A stretch of 64,000 nucleotides of DNA from Pseudomaricurvus albidus (GCF_018863235.1 NZ_JAHKRS010000001.1:248001-312000); one strand, 5' to 3'. Positions 26,705-36,183 are shown, counted from the first letter of the stretch. Numbers and translations are program-made. Notes: a model not told the origin generated them from the sequence alone.

Positions 26705-27595
26705 ATGAGCGAACAGGCACTTCCCGTTTTCTATATCAACGACAAGCGATCCTTGTATTTGGGCCGCTCGCCGGCGCCTTTGCGAGAGATCCACTCCGGC
26801 AACCCCTGGTTTGCAATCTGTTTGCAGGGCCAGCTTCGGTTTCGAGCCAACGGCCACGATGAATGGATCACAGCAAAAAGCCTGTTGGCTTCCGCAGGCA
26901 CACAGATCACCATTGATAATCGCAACTCAGTGTCCGTCGCCATCCATTTAGATCCGGCAAAACCTGATTTTGCAGCATTAAAAAGCTTCATGCAGCCCAC
27001 ACCCAGTGGTGTTTATTGCCACCACACCCATGAAGAGCAGCTGATAAAGCAGCTGCTTGACTTACGAGAGAAAGAACCTGACTTTGACACCGCACAGGCC
27101 TGTGTGGAAGAGCTGATCTACGGGCCACTCGGAGAACGGCGGAACGACCTGAAAGCCGATCCGCGCATCGAACATGTGATTCAGCGTATTCGCGATACAT
27201 CCGCGGAGAATCTCTCGGTAAAACAACTGGCCAAAGAAGTCGGTATGTCCGAGTCAGGGTTGATCAAGCTGTTCAGAAAAAACGTCGGCGCGCCGATTCG
27301 CAAACATCGCCTATGGTGCCGTCTCATCAACTTCATCACCTTTGTGATGGCAGGCAAAAGTATCCCGCAGGCGACGACCCTGGCCGGATTTTCGGACGCG
27401 TCTCATTTATCCAAGTGTTACAGCAGCTTAATGGGTGTCCCCGTTTCCATCGCCTTTGCCCGAACCCCAACCATCAAATGTGTCATCTCGGATGAGAACC
27501 TGGCACGCGCTGAACAAATGGAACCCAAATCCGAGCGCCTGCCAGTGGATCCCAGAGAGTATTTTGCCCGGCTGGCCATGGCCAAGGCCAGCTAA
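26705..27595 (+). CDS. AraC family transcriptional regulator, tandem copy 1
   Basis: About 296 residues: an N-terminal cupin-like sensor domain (SLYLGRSPAPLREIHSGNPW, LRFRANGHDEWITAKSLLAS) and C-terminal AraC DNA-binding domain (LSVKQLAKEVGMSESGLIKL, QATTLAGFSDASHLSKCYSS). ATG 26705 follows AAGGTG by 8 bp. A close paralogue follows at 27864; the two differ mainly by conservative changes spread along the length. No target genes are linked apart from each other, so the pair may form a two-step or cross-acting switch. Confidence 0.88.
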   Translation: MSEQALPVFYINDKRSLYLGRSPAPLREIHSGNPWFAICLQGQLRFRANGHDEWITAKSLLASAGTQITIDNRNSVSVAIHLDPAKPDFAALKSFMQPTPSGVYCHHTHEEQLIKQLLDLREKEPDFDTAQACVEELIYGPLGERRNDLKADPRIEHVIQRIRDTSAENLSVKQLAKEVGMSESGLIKLFRKNVGAPIRKHRLWCRLINFITFVMAGKSIPQATTLAGFSDASHLSKCYSSLMGVPVSIAFARTPTIKCVISDENLARAEQMEPKSERLPVDPREYFARLAMAKAS

Positions 27596-27633
27596 GACAT
27601 TTAGATATCCGTACTGCTCCGACATCATGCTTT

Positions 27634-27685
27634 ACAGGTTCCAGCCAGCCCCAAGAGGGCTGCTGTAACCTGTCCTGCCCTTTTT
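27634..27685 (+). terminator. Terminator after AraC copy 1
   Basis: Imperfect hairpin ACAGGTT..CAGC.AGCCC / GGGCTGCTG.AACCTGT (27634-27673) followed by CCTGCCCTTTTT. It separates the two AraC units, which therefore are probably transcribed one by one. Confidence 0.65.
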
Positions 27686-27745
27686 GACCCCCGCCTCTCA
27701 AACCACCGCCTCTCTGATGCCACTGAACGCTCTCATTCAGTGCTT

Positions 27746-27828
27746 CATACTTTAGCCTGGAATATAGTGCTATCACTGAAATTAATACGGTTGATTTTAA
27801 TATCCAGCATGCCATATTAAGACTGCCA
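27746..27828 (+). promoter_or_regulatory. Promoter region of AraC copy 2 (duplicated element)
   Basis: Second copy of the element at 26582-26664, offset 1164 bp: AGTG-CTAT-CACT (27766-27777), TTGATT (27791-27796), 17 bp, ATATTA (27814-27819). Just upstream lies a further perfect repeat CACTGAA-N8-TTCAGTG (27721-27742) not present before copy 1. Confidence 0.6.
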
Positions 27829-27863
27829 AAAATGACAATAACAACGGTTTCAGTGAGGTAATT

Positions 27864-28742
27864 ATGAGTAATGAACCCCTTCCGGTTTTTTACATCAGCG
27901 ACAAACGCTCTTTATACCTGGGTCGATCCCGTGCACCACTGCGCGAGATTCACGCCGGTAATTCCTGGTTTCTTATTTGCCTGTCAGGCCAAGTACGCTT
28001 TCGAGCCAACGGCCACGAAAACTGGATTTCCGCCAAAAGCCTGCTGATTCCGGCAGGAAGCAAAATCACCATTGATAATCGCGATGCCGTATCTTCGGCT
28101 TTCTATCTGGATGCCGCAAAGCCGGACTTCGCGGCGCTTAAAGGAATGATGCAGCCAACACCCAGTGGAATTTATTGCCATCATTCACACCAGGACCACC
28201 TGATTCAAAACTTAATTGAGCTTCGCGATCAAGAACCGGATTTCGACACCGCGCAAGCCTGTCTGGAAGAATTGATTTATGGTCCTTACGGAGAGCGTCG
28301 TTCTGAACTTAAAATCGATCCACGGATCGAGCATGTGGTTCAACGGATTCGCGAGACTGCATCAGAAAACCTGTCAGTAAAGGAGCTTGCCAAAGAAATT
28401 AACATGTCCGAGTCCGGACTGATCAAACTGTTTAGAAAAAATATCGGAGCTCCGATTCGCAAACACAGATTGTGGTACCGCCTGACCAATTTTATTACCT
28501 GTGTCATGGCAGGCAAAACCATTCCAGAAGCCACAACACTGGCCGGATTTTCCGATGCGTCACATCTCTCCAAATGCTACAGCGGACTGATGGGCGTTCC
28601 TGTTTCGGTGGCTTTTGCCCGTACACCGACGATCAAATGCATAATTTCCGACGAAAAACTCTCAATGGCCGAACAAATGGAACCTCAATCCATTCGTCTG
28701 CCAACAGACCCATACGAACTTTTCAGCCGTATGGCCAGCTAG
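27864..28742 (+). CDS. AraC family transcriptional regulator, tandem copy 2
   Basis: A 292-residue paralogue of the preceding gene with the same layout: cupin-like N-terminal domain (SLYLGRSRAPLREIHAGNSW) and C-terminal double helix-turn-helix (LSVKELAKEINMSESGLIKL, EATTLAGFSDASHLSKCYSG). The start follows GTGAGGT. Synonymous drift is considerable while protein sequence is largely kept, so the duplication is old enough to have been selected. Both copies retain every DNA-contact helix, arguing against decay of either. Confidence 0.88.
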   Translation: MSNEPLPVFYISDKRSLYLGRSRAPLREIHAGNSWFLICLSGQVRFRANGHENWISAKSLLIPAGSKITIDNRDAVSSAFYLDAAKPDFAALKGMMQPTPSGIYCHHSHQDHLIQNLIELRDQEPDFDTAQACLEELIYGPYGERRSELKIDPRIEHVVQRIRETASENLSVKELAKEINMSESGLIKLFRKNIGAPIRKHRLWYRLTNFITCVMAGKTIPEATTLAGFSDASHLSKCYSGLMGVPVSVAFARTPTIKCIISDEKLSMAEQMEPQSIRLPTDPYELFSRMAS

Positions 28743-28753
28743 AGGCTCATCAG

Positions 28754-28781
28754 GGCCAGTGGCAACAAACAGCCACTGGCC
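28754..28781 (+). terminator. Strong hairpin after AraC copy 2
   Basis: GGCCAGTGGC-AACAAACA-GCCACTGGCC, a perfect 10-pair stem starting 11 bp after the stop codon, followed by TGTTCCTGT. The T tract is poor, so terminator function is likely but not certain. Confidence 0.55.
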
Positions 28782-28840
28782 TGTTCCTGTAATCATCTTC
28801 TCCTTTCTTTCCGACAAATAGCCTGCGCTCAACACTGGCC

Positions 28841-28894
28841 TTCAATTCTTCAATTCTTCAATTCTTCAATTCTTCAATTCTTCAATTCTTCAAT
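28841..28894. repeat. Octamer microsatellite (TTCAATTC)x6.75
   Basis: Six full copies of TTCAATTC and a partial seventh in perfect register, ending about 105 bp before the ppk2 start codon. The tract is non-coding. Perfect short tandem arrays of this length are slippage-prone and can alter promoter spacing. Confidence 0.9.
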
Positions 28895-28999
28895 CCAGGA
28901 TTTTAAAAACGCCCAAGCTCAATAAAAATCCACGGGTATTTTGGACAATTTTTCACTCAGACCTAAACTTATACTTCAACTCAATATTTCAGGCCTGGC

Positions 29000-29785
29000 A
29001 TGAACACAGATCACCCCGACCTCATCCATTACAAAAAACTGATGCACGATCTGCAAATCAAGCTCGTGCATCTCCAAAGCCATATTATTCGCAATGAGCT
29101 GCAATTATTGATTATCTTTGAAGGTCGCGACTCGGCGGGTAAAGACGGGGCCATCAAGCGTATCACTGAACATCTCAGCCCACGAGACATCCGCGTTGTG
29201 GCGTTAAACAAACCTACCGAAAGGGACAAAAACTCCTGGTATTTCCAGCGCTATACCGACTACTTGCCCAGCCGCGGTGAAATGGTGCTATTTAATCGCA
29301 GCTGGTACAACCGCGCAGGTGTTGAACCGGTGATGGGCTTCTGTACCGAACATGAATATCAGCGATTTCTTCACACAGTGCCGACATTTGAACAGATGCT
29401 CATGGAATCCGGCATTCAGATCGTTAAATACTATCTGGACATATCCAAACCAGAACAACATAAACGGCTGGAAGATCGGCGCACCAATCCATTAAAACAA
29501 TGGAAAATCAGCCCCATTGATCAGCTTGCTCAGGATCAGTGGGACGACTATTCAAAAGCCCGGGATGAAATGCTGAGCAGAACCCACACAGACAAAACGC
29601 CCTGGTATATTGTTAACGCCAACAATAAAAAACGGGCGAGATTAAATATAATCCGTCATCTGCTGCAGGTTATTCATGTGGATCAAACTCAGGAGAACAA
29701 CGGTCATACACTCCAACAAGTCGATAGCAGCATTGTCTTTCCGTTTTCAGAGAGTCATCTGACTGACGGCACACTCTATTCATAG
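29000..29785 (+). CDS. ppk2: Polyphosphate kinase 2
   Basis: PPK2-family enzyme that transfers phosphate between polyphosphate and nucleotides, chiefly making NTP or NDP from polyP. Walker A at residues 42-50 (EGRDSAGKDGAIKRI), the lid and Walker B wording FNRSWYNRAGVEPVMGF near 98-113, and YYLDISKPEQHKRLEDRRTNPL are typical. Length of 261 residues fits the single-domain short class. Monocistronic, behind an octamer repeat tract. Confidence 0.93.
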   Translation: MNTDHPDLIHYKKLMHDLQIKLVHLQSHIIRNELQLLIIFEGRDSAGKDGAIKRITEHLSPRDIRVVALNKPTERDKNSWYFQRYTDYLPSRGEMVLFNRSWYNRAGVEPVMGFCTEHEYQRFLHTVPTFEQMLMESGIQIVKYYLDISKPEQHKRLEDRRTNPLKQWKISPIDQLAQDQWDDYSKARDEMLSRTHTDKTPWYIVNANNKKRARLNIIRHLLQVIHVDQTQENNGHTLQQVDSSIVFPFSESHLTDGTLYS

Positions 29786-29844
29786 CAAACAGTTTTCCAC
29801 CTGCCAGCCAGTGACTTCAGATAGACAGTTTCAAGAAATTATGA

Positions 29845-30180
29845 CTAGTCTTTAAACAGTTTTTTCTCGTCATGATCTTTTGAATGTTTCTTGGAGTCCA
29901 TAAGGTCTTCTTTTTTATCGCCCAGGCTCTCTTTTTTATCTGCGATATCGTCCTTTTTATCGTCAATACGATCCTTGGCATCCTCTTTAGCATTTTCCGC
30001 AACCTTCTGGCCATCACACTTGCCACTGACACCGATTGTTGCATCCATTGCTGCATTTCTGGCGGCTTTCTTCGGATCACAATCCAGAATGTCGGGTTTA
30101 AGATCAGCCAGAGCCAATGCGGGCAACAGGCAAACGGATACAAACATGGCTTTTGGAATCATGCTTTTTCTCAAGTTCAT
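29845..30180 (-). CDS. Secreted Lys/Asp-rich protein with heptad repeats
   Basis: A 111-residue protein that I do not recognise. Signal peptide MNLRKSMIPKAMFVSVCLLP with cleavage near ALALA-D; then a short region with two cysteines (C34, C55), and a highly charged helical tail. Residues 71-98 are four tandem heptads (RIDDKKD, DIADKKE, SLGDKKE, DLMDSKK). AAGGAGAG lies 6 bp before ATG 30180. Probably periplasmic; a coiled coil, metal-binding or DNA/polymer-binding role cannot be told apart. Lies between ppk2 and a lipoprotein gene. Confidence 0.75.
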   Translation of the reverse strand: MNLRKSMIPKAMFVSVCLLPALALADLKPDILDCDPKKAARNAAMDATIGVSGKCDGQKVAENAKEDAKDRIDDKKDDIADKKESLGDKKEDLMDSKKHSKDHDEKKLFKD

Positions 30181-30324
30181 TGTACTCTCCTTACTATCCT
30201 GAAAAACAAAACGAGATGACAGACCGGACAACAGATACTTCCGACATCTGTTGAGTATAGACAGTTTTCTCATTTCCACTTCACTGGAGGATATCCACAG
30301 AAACCTCAGAGAGCACGAACACAT

Positions 30325-30355
30325 AAAAAAGGGAAGGCACAGGCCTTCCCTTTTT
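30325..30355 (-). terminator. Bidirectional terminator downstream of the lipoprotein gene
   Basis: AAAAAAGGGAAGGC-ACAG-GCCTTCCCTTTTT: perfect GC stem flanked by A and T runs on both sides, 23 bp beyond the lipoprotein stop codon. Confidence 0.88.
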
Positions 30356-30378
30356 GATCATCAGGAATCAGGTTACAA

Positions 30379-31020
30379 CTACAAACCCTTGGCATCCATC
30401 ATGTTATCCATGTTTTTCAGAAAATCAGCAAAGGCTCTTTCATAGGCCAGCTGCCAGTTGGCGTCACTGGCAACCTGCCCTTTGTTCAGACCGTAGCCAC
30501 TCACTTTGAATGTTTGTGTGCCGTTTTCTGTTTCGACATTGACTTTGCACAACAGGTTGGATTCAAAACTGATTGCCCACATACCCGGTGTAAACCAGGC
30601 CCAGAACTTTTCAACATCGACGCTGATCCTGGGGCGGACATTCGCATCGTCTACAACCTGATAGCCACGACTTTCCAGGCCCAGAGTTATCAGATCGCGA
30701 ACCTCCTGATCAACCGTACCGCCTTCGGGCAAGGCCACGTCTCCCATGGCCTTGCCAAAGCCGTTTCTCTGTCTGCCGATTAATGTGGCCAGTGTCTCTG
30801 GAGAGGTGCTGCTTAACTGACCATCCACCGAGGGCGTTGACGGATCACTGGGTGCCTGTTCGAAGACGCGCTTATCCAGAATCTCACCCAGATAAACAGA
30901 GCCCGAAGCGGTTTTGTCAGTTTCGAAGGCCGGTGCTGACACATCCACATTGCGTGTTCCCACCACACAACCAGACAGCACAACCGTTAAAGAAAGGAGT
31001 AATAATTTAAGACGTTTCAC
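30379..31020 (-). CDS. Putative outer-membrane lipoprotein, YajG-like
   Basis: About 213 residues with a lipoprotein signal ending LTVVLSGC (lipid Cys18). The mature part (TASGSVYLGEILDKRVFE, LITLGLESRGYQV) resembles the YajG-type lipoprotein group, whose members are periplasm-facing proteins of poorly known role. The start is GTG 31020 with AAGGG about 9 bp upstream; the longer reading to 31053 adds an unlikely leader. Ends in a strong terminator. The 264-bp gap upstream to the dehydrogenase gene holds only a hairpin at 31255-31277. Confidence 0.72.
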   Translation of the reverse strand: MKRLKLLLLSLTVVLSGCVVGTRNVDVSAPAFETDKTASGSVYLGEILDKRVFEQAPSDPSTPSVDGQLSSTSPETLATLIGRQRNGFGKAMGDVALPEGGTVDQEVRDLITLGLESRGYQVVDDANVRPRISVDVEKFWAWFTPGMWAISFESNLLCKVNVETENGTQTFKVSGYGLNKGQVASDANWQLAYERAFADFLKNMDNMMDAKGL

Positions 31021-31284
31021 CAGTAAGTTCCCTTTATCGCTTGTTAAAATCACTTTTAATCGACCGGTAACTTATCTTAACTTCTTTTGATTTACAACCG
31101 CGTGCCCCTTCACTGATGACGAACCAGCCCAACTGACAATGGCCGCGCCATACCATCAATGACAGGGATGCATTATGGGATGATAAAAACTTGATCAAAA
31201 AACCGGCCTGACGATTTAAGCCTCTCGATGATGTGAAGTGATTAACTCAGGGTCTCCCGGCTGTTTTGAAGCCGGGAATTTGAA

Positions 31285-32352
31285 TCAGGCAACACAGTCC
31301 ACAGAAGAGAAGTCCGGATCAAAACGACGACGGGCAACCTTGTCGGCAATCACATTAGTCGCTTCGCCTGTTGAGGCTGAACGCTGAAAAATTTCCTGCA
31401 AGGTTTCGGTAATTGTCTGGGTAATGTGTTTGTGCGCCCGGGCGTAAGGCAACCCCTGACGCTGGTAGTAGACATCAATAATGCCACCGGAGTTGATGAC
31501 ATAATCGGGCGTATACAAGACATCCCTGGCTTTTAACGCCGCGCCCAGATCATCATGGGCCAATTGATTATTGGCTGACCCGGCAATAACACCGGCCTGC
31601 AATTGGCTGAGCACAATATCATCAACAGTTGACCCCAATGCACAGGGTGCAATGACCTCTACCGGCAAGGAAAAAATCTGATCGGGATCCACCACATGAG
31701 CACCTAACTCTTTGGCCGCCCGCTCAGCGTTCTCTTTATACAAGTCGCTGACCCACAGTTCTGCCCCTTCTCTGGCCAGCATCTCAGCCAGACGATAGCC
31801 CACATTACCCACACCTTGCACGGCGACTCTCATACCTTTGAGATCCGTGGTTTTATAGCGCTGTTCCACAGCGATCTTCAAGCCAATAAAAACACCATAG
31901 GCTGTGGCCGGTGACGGATCTCCGCGCTCTCCCGCCTGAGCAGAGAAACCAGCAACGTGTGCGGTTTCCTGCCCCATAATGCGCATATCCGCCTCGTTAA
32001 TGCCGGAATCTTCGGCAGCCACATAGCGTCCTCCCAGAGAGTCGATAAAACGCCCCATGGCCCTTAGCAGCTCTTCCGTTTTATAGTGTCTCGGATTTCC
32101 CAGAATCACGGATTTACCACCACCCAGTGGCAAGTTGGCGGCAGCCGATTTATAGGTCATGCCACGTGATAGCCTCAACACATCATTGATGGCTTCATCA
32201 TCGCAGCGGTAATCAAACATTCGACAGCCACCCAGCGCATTTCCCAGATGACTATTGTGAATGGCGATAATCGCTTTAAGGCCACTTTTTTTGTCGTGGC
32301 AGAAAGCCACGTGCTCGTGCGCATCAAACGACCGATGTTCAAACACACTCAT
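31285..32352 (-). CDS. Leucine/phenylalanine-type amino acid dehydrogenase (Glu/Leu/Phe/Val family)
   Basis: NAD-dependent oxidative deaminase of about 355 residues that turns a branched-chain or aromatic amino acid into its 2-oxo acid. Features: IHNSHLGNALGGCRMFDY (GGxRM substrate loop), catalytic K80 in LPLGGGKSVILG, and the Rossmann motif VAVQGVGNVGYRLAEML. Length matches leucine/phenylalanine dehydrogenases. ATG 32352 has GAGGAG 7 bp upstream. It follows the 2-oxoacid:ferredoxin oxidoreductase by 53 bp on the same strand; together they deaminate and then oxidatively decarboxylate. Confidence 0.93.
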   Translation of the reverse strand: MSVFEHRSFDAHEHVAFCHDKKSGLKAIIAIHNSHLGNALGGCRMFDYRCDDEAINDVLRLSRGMTYKSAAANLPLGGGKSVILGNPRHYKTEELLRAMGRFIDSLGGRYVAAEDSGINEADMRIMGQETAHVAGFSAQAGERGDPSPATAYGVFIGLKIAVEQRYKTTDLKGMRVAVQGVGNVGYRLAEMLAREGAELWVSDLYKENAERAAKELGAHVVDPDQIFSLPVEVIAPCALGSTVDDIVLSQLQAGVIAGSANNQLAHDDLGAALKARDVLYTPDYVINSGGIIDVYYQRQGLPYARAHKHITQTITETLQEIFQRSASTGEATNVIADKVARRRFDPDFSSVDCVA

Positions 32353-32405
32353 AGTCAAACTCCTCAGTAAGCCCTTGTGAGGCAATTGGGGCTGAGACTG
32401 CCCCG

Positions 32406-35400
32406 CTATACGACCTGATCAAGGTCAACAACATGAACCGCTGAGGCTTCACTGCCGTAAAAGCGATCCAGAACTTCGTTGCGCTTGTGGCGCCATTGTT
32501 CAACCGACTTTTCTTTAACGGGACCAAAGCCCCGGACTTTTTCAATCAGGGCAACCCATTCAGTCGCCGTTTCAACATTGTCTTTTTTGAGATTAGGCAG
32601 AATTTCCCGCTTCATCAACTCTTCAAACTCTGCGATTAAGGAAACCTCCAGTTTTCTCTCTTTGGTGTAAGAAAAAATATCCAGCGGGGTGCCACGCAGG
32701 AACTTCAATTTTGCCAGCACGGAAAATACATTCATCATCCAGGAACCAAACTCTTTCTTTTGTGGACGCCCGGTATCCGGATCAATTCTGGAAAAGATGG
32801 GTGGTGCCAAATGAAAGTGCAGCTCATAGTCACCTTCCGCATTAGACTCAAACTGTTTTTTGATTTTTTCCTTAAACCCGGTTTCTGTGAAGAGTCTTGC
32901 CACTTCGTATTCGTCTTTTATCGCCAGCAGTTTGAAATAACTTTTGGCCACCGCCTGAGTGAAACTATCCACCGCCTCCGCTTCAATATTTTCCCGTGTT
33001 GCCGCATCGCGACACTGCTCCACGAATTTCTGATAACGCGTGGCGTATTTGGCGTTTTGGTAGCGAGTCAGATACTCCCTGCGAAACTGAATCACATCAT
33101 CGGTATTTTTAAGCGGCTGGAATGGCGGCTTGTGCTCAGGCAACAGGGACAACACGGCTTTTTCGTCGTGGGCTGCACGGCGCCCCCACAGAAATGCCTG
33201 TTTATTAAACTCAACCGCAACACCATTCAGTTCGATCGACTGTTCAATCGCAGTGGCATCAACCGGTATCAAGCCTTTCTGATAGGCGAAACCAAGCAGA
33301 AACAGGTTACCGCCGATGGCATCTCCCATTAATTCCACGGCCAACTGGCTGGCATTGATAAAATGTGTTTTCTCTTCGCCCACTTCGGCCGCAATGGCTT
33401 TTTTCATGGCGACTTTAGGAAAACGCACATCGGGGTCACGGGTAAACGCGGCTGTCGGTGATTCGTAATCATTGATGATGGCGTAGGAGAGCGTCTGGTT
33501 CACTTTCGCCAGCGCTTCTTCACCGGCAGCAACCACCAGATCACAACCCAGTAACAAATGCGCATCGCCTGCCGGCACCCTGACCGCATGAATATCACTC
33601 TGCTCCCGACCGATGCGTACATGGGACACTACAGCGCCAAATTTTTGGGCCAGACCGGTGAGGTTCAATACCGAACACCCTTTACCCTGCAGGTGGGCAG
33701 CCATGCCCAAAATCGAGCTGATGGTCAACACCCCCGTGCCACCAATTCCGGTCATCACCACATTCCAGGGCTTGTCGAGAGAAGGCAACACCGGATCGGG
33801 TAAGGACATATCCAGAGACTGGGTGACGGAACTGCGCTGCTTGCTCAGCTGACCACCGTGCACCGTGACAAAACTGGGACAGAAACCCTCTACACAGGAG
33901 TAATCTTTATTGCAGGCACTTTGATCAATGGTTCGCTTGCGCCCCAACTCCGTTTCTTTCGGCAATACCGACAGACAATTGGAAATTTCACCGCAATCAC
34001 CACAGCCTTCACACACGTCACTGTTGATCACCACTCGTTTTGCAGGATCGGGAAATTCACCTTTTTTGCGACGGCGACGTTTCTCTGCGGCGCAGGTCTG
34101 GTCATAAATAATGACGGTGGTACCTTTTATCTCCCGCATGGCTTTTTGAATCGTGTCCAGACGGTGACGATGATCAATGGTCAGACCATCAAATTCAGGA
34201 AAGTCTGCCGGGTATTTATCCGGCTCGTCAGTGACGACGGCAATACGGGTAATGCCTTCGCCACGCAGCTGCTCAATAATCTGGGCAACGGTTAAAGAGC
34301 CGTCCACCGGTTGGCCACCGGTCATGGCCACCGCATCGTTGTAGAGAATTTTGTAAGTGATGTTGGCTCCGGAGGCGACCGCCGCCCGAATGGCTAACAG
34401 TCCGGAATGAAAATAGGTTCCATCCCCCAGATTTTGAAAAACGTGTTTGGTTTCAGTAAACGGTGCCTGTCCCAGCCAGGTCGCCCCTTCGCCTCCCATT
34501 TGCGTGAAGGTATAGGTTTCCCGATCCATCCAGGTCACCATGTAGTGACAACCAATACCCGCCAGAGCCCTGGAACCTTCAGGCACTTTGGTCGAGGTGT
34601 TGTGAGGACAACCGGAGCAGTAGTGAGGTGAGCGCTCAATCAACTCTCTGGGACGAGCCAGTGATTGCTCCTTGTGTTCCAGAAACGTCAGTCGACGATC
34701 GATATCATCACTGCGGTAAAAGGGTTTGAGTCGTGCCGCTATCGCCCGGGCGACCATGGCGGGAGTCAGCTCACCCAAATTGGTCAGCAGGGTTTCGCCA
34801 TGCTCATCATACTCGCCCACAACTCGGGGACGCTCATGCACCGGCCAGTTGTAAAGCTGTCCAGTCAGTTGATCTTCGATGACCGAACGCTTCTCTTCCA
34901 CTACCAGAATTTCGGTCAGCCCCTTGGCGAATTCGTGCGTACTGACCGGTTCCAGAGGCCAGGGCATACCCACTTTAAACACCCTGAGGCCGATGGATGA
35001 GGCCATGGCTTCATCAATCCCCAGATCATCCAGGGCTTGCAAGACATCGAGGTAGGCCTTGCCGGAAGTGATGACGCCCAAATGCGGCGTAGGGGTATCA
35101 TGGGTGATGTAGTTAAGTTTATTAACCCGGGCAAATTCCCGCGCGGCGTAGATTTTGTATTGATTCAGCCGCGCTTCCTGCTCCAGAGGCTTGTCTGGCC
35201 AGCGGGCGTGAAGTCCACCTTCGGGCATTTCAAAGGCTTCAGGAATGACAATGCGAACCCGATCCGGGTCAATATCCGCAGAGATGGCCGAGTCCATATT
35301 CTCGGTAATGGCCTTGAGGCCTACCCAGCAACCACTGTAGCGGGACAACTCCCAGCCAAAGATGCCCAGATCCAGAATTTCCTGTACGTTGGATGGCGCC

Positions 35401-35951
35401 AGCACCGGTGCAGAGGCGGCCATAAAAGAATGCTCACACTGATGCGGCAGTGTTGATGACTTGCAGGCGTGATCATCCCCGACCACAGCGAGGACACCGC
35501 CATAACGGGAAGTGCCGAAGGCATTGGCGTGTTTCAGAACATCCATGGAGCGATCCAGCCCCGGTCCTTTGCCGTACCACATTCCGAAAACGCCATCGTA
35601 TTTGGCCCCCTCGAAAAGGTTGACCTGCTGCGACCCCCAGACAGCGGTCATGGCCAGGTCTTCATTGACGCCGGGATTGAAAACAATATTGTGCGGTTCA
35701 AGATAGTTTTTGGCCTTCCACAGTGCCTGATCCAGTCCGCCGATCGGGGAGCCACGGTAGCCGGAAATATAACCCGCTGTATTCAATCCGCGAGCCATAT
35801 CCCGCTGGTGCTGCAGCATGGGCAGGCGCACCAGCGCCTCGATCCCGGTCATATAGGCCCGACCGGAAGCCAGACGATACTTGTCGTCCAGTCCAATGCT
35901 TGTCACTTTGGATTCACGACTTGAATTGTCGCCCAATTTCACTTCTGACAT
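32406..35951 (-). CDS. Indolepyruvate ferredoxin oxidoreductase family protein (fused)
   Basis: A 1181-residue single-chain enzyme oxidising aryl- or branched 2-oxo acids to acyl-CoA with thiamine diphosphate and iron-sulfur clusters. Order: N-terminal pyrimidine-binding part (TAGYISGYRGSPIGGLDQAL), TPP core with GIGCHYMVTWMD and GGEGATWLGQAPF, a ferredoxin-like segment CEGCGDCGEISNCLSV, then a gamma-type domain GIGGTGVLTISSILGMAAHL and a C-terminal DUF6537-type region. Fused forms of this kind occur in aerobic proteobacteria and are thought to act in aromatic or branched-chain amino acid breakdown. Divergent from an Lrp-type regulator. Confidence 0.93.
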   Translation of the reverse strand: MSEVKLGDNSSRESKVTSIGLDDKYRLASGRAYMTGIEALVRLPMLQHQRDMARGLNTAGYISGYRGSPIGGLDQALWKAKNYLEPHNIVFNPGVNEDLAMTAVWGSQQVNLFEGAKYDGVFGMWYGKGPGLDRSMDVLKHANAFGTSRYGGVLAVVGDDHACKSSTLPHQCEHSFMAASAPVLAPSNVQEILDLGIFGWELSRYSGCWVGLKAITENMDSAISADIDPDRVRIVIPEAFEMPEGGLHARWPDKPLEQEARLNQYKIYAAREFARVNKLNYITHDTPTPHLGVITSGKAYLDVLQALDDLGIDEAMASSIGLRVFKVGMPWPLEPVSTHEFAKGLTEILVVEEKRSVIEDQLTGQLYNWPVHERPRVVGEYDEHGETLLTNLGELTPAMVARAIAARLKPFYRSDDIDRRLTFLEHKEQSLARPRELIERSPHYCSGCPHNTSTKVPEGSRALAGIGCHYMVTWMDRETYTFTQMGGEGATWLGQAPFTETKHVFQNLGDGTYFHSGLLAIRAAVASGANITYKILYNDAVAMTGGQPVDGSLTVAQIIEQLRGEGITRIAVVTDEPDKYPADFPEFDGLTIDHRHRLDTIQKAMREIKGTTVIIYDQTCAAEKRRRRKKGEFPDPAKRVVINSDVCEGCGDCGEISNCLSVLPKETELGRKRTIDQSACNKDYSCVEGFCPSFVTVHGGQLSKQRSSVTQSLDMSLPDPVLPSLDKPWNVVMTGIGGTGVLTISSILGMAAHLQGKGCSVLNLTGLAQKFGAVVSHVRIGREQSDIHAVRVPAGDAHLLLGCDLVVAAGEEALAKVNQTLSYAIINDYESPTAAFTRDPDVRFPKVAMKKAIAAEVGEEKTHFINASQLAVELMGDAIGGNLFLLGFAYQKGLIPVDATAIEQSIELNGVAVEFNKQAFLWGRRAAHDEKAVLSLLPEHKPPFQPLKNTDDVIQFRREYLTRYQNAKYATRYQKFVEQCRDAATRENIEAEAVDSFTQAVAKSYFKLLAIKDEYEVARLFTETGFKEKIKKQFESNAEGDYELHFHLAPPIFSRIDPDTGRPQKKEFGSWMMNVFSVLAKLKFLRGTPLDIFSYTKERKLEVSLIAEFEELMKREILPNLKKDNVETATEWVALIEKVRGFGPVKEKSVEQWRHKRNEVLDRFYGSEASAVHVVDLDQVV

Positions 35952-36183
35952 AGGTTTTCTCCTGCCAGGCTACACACTCGGTGTTCGCGGCTCTGCCTTA
36001 TAAATTTATTGTCATGAGAGAAGGCTGCTGAATGTAACGATAGGCTCAAGTGGCCCGACCGGCCAGTCAGCTCTCACACACAAAATTCTAATAGAGAGGG
36101 GGAGGTATTTTTTTGTTTTCTTGCGGGCTACAGGGTCTATAGTGAATATATACACCCAGAAACTGACTTATTTTGGAATAATC

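Noticed and set aside
28841-28894. Repeat array considered as CRISPR
   Set aside because: Unit is 8 bp with no spacers; it is a microsatellite and no cas genes are present.
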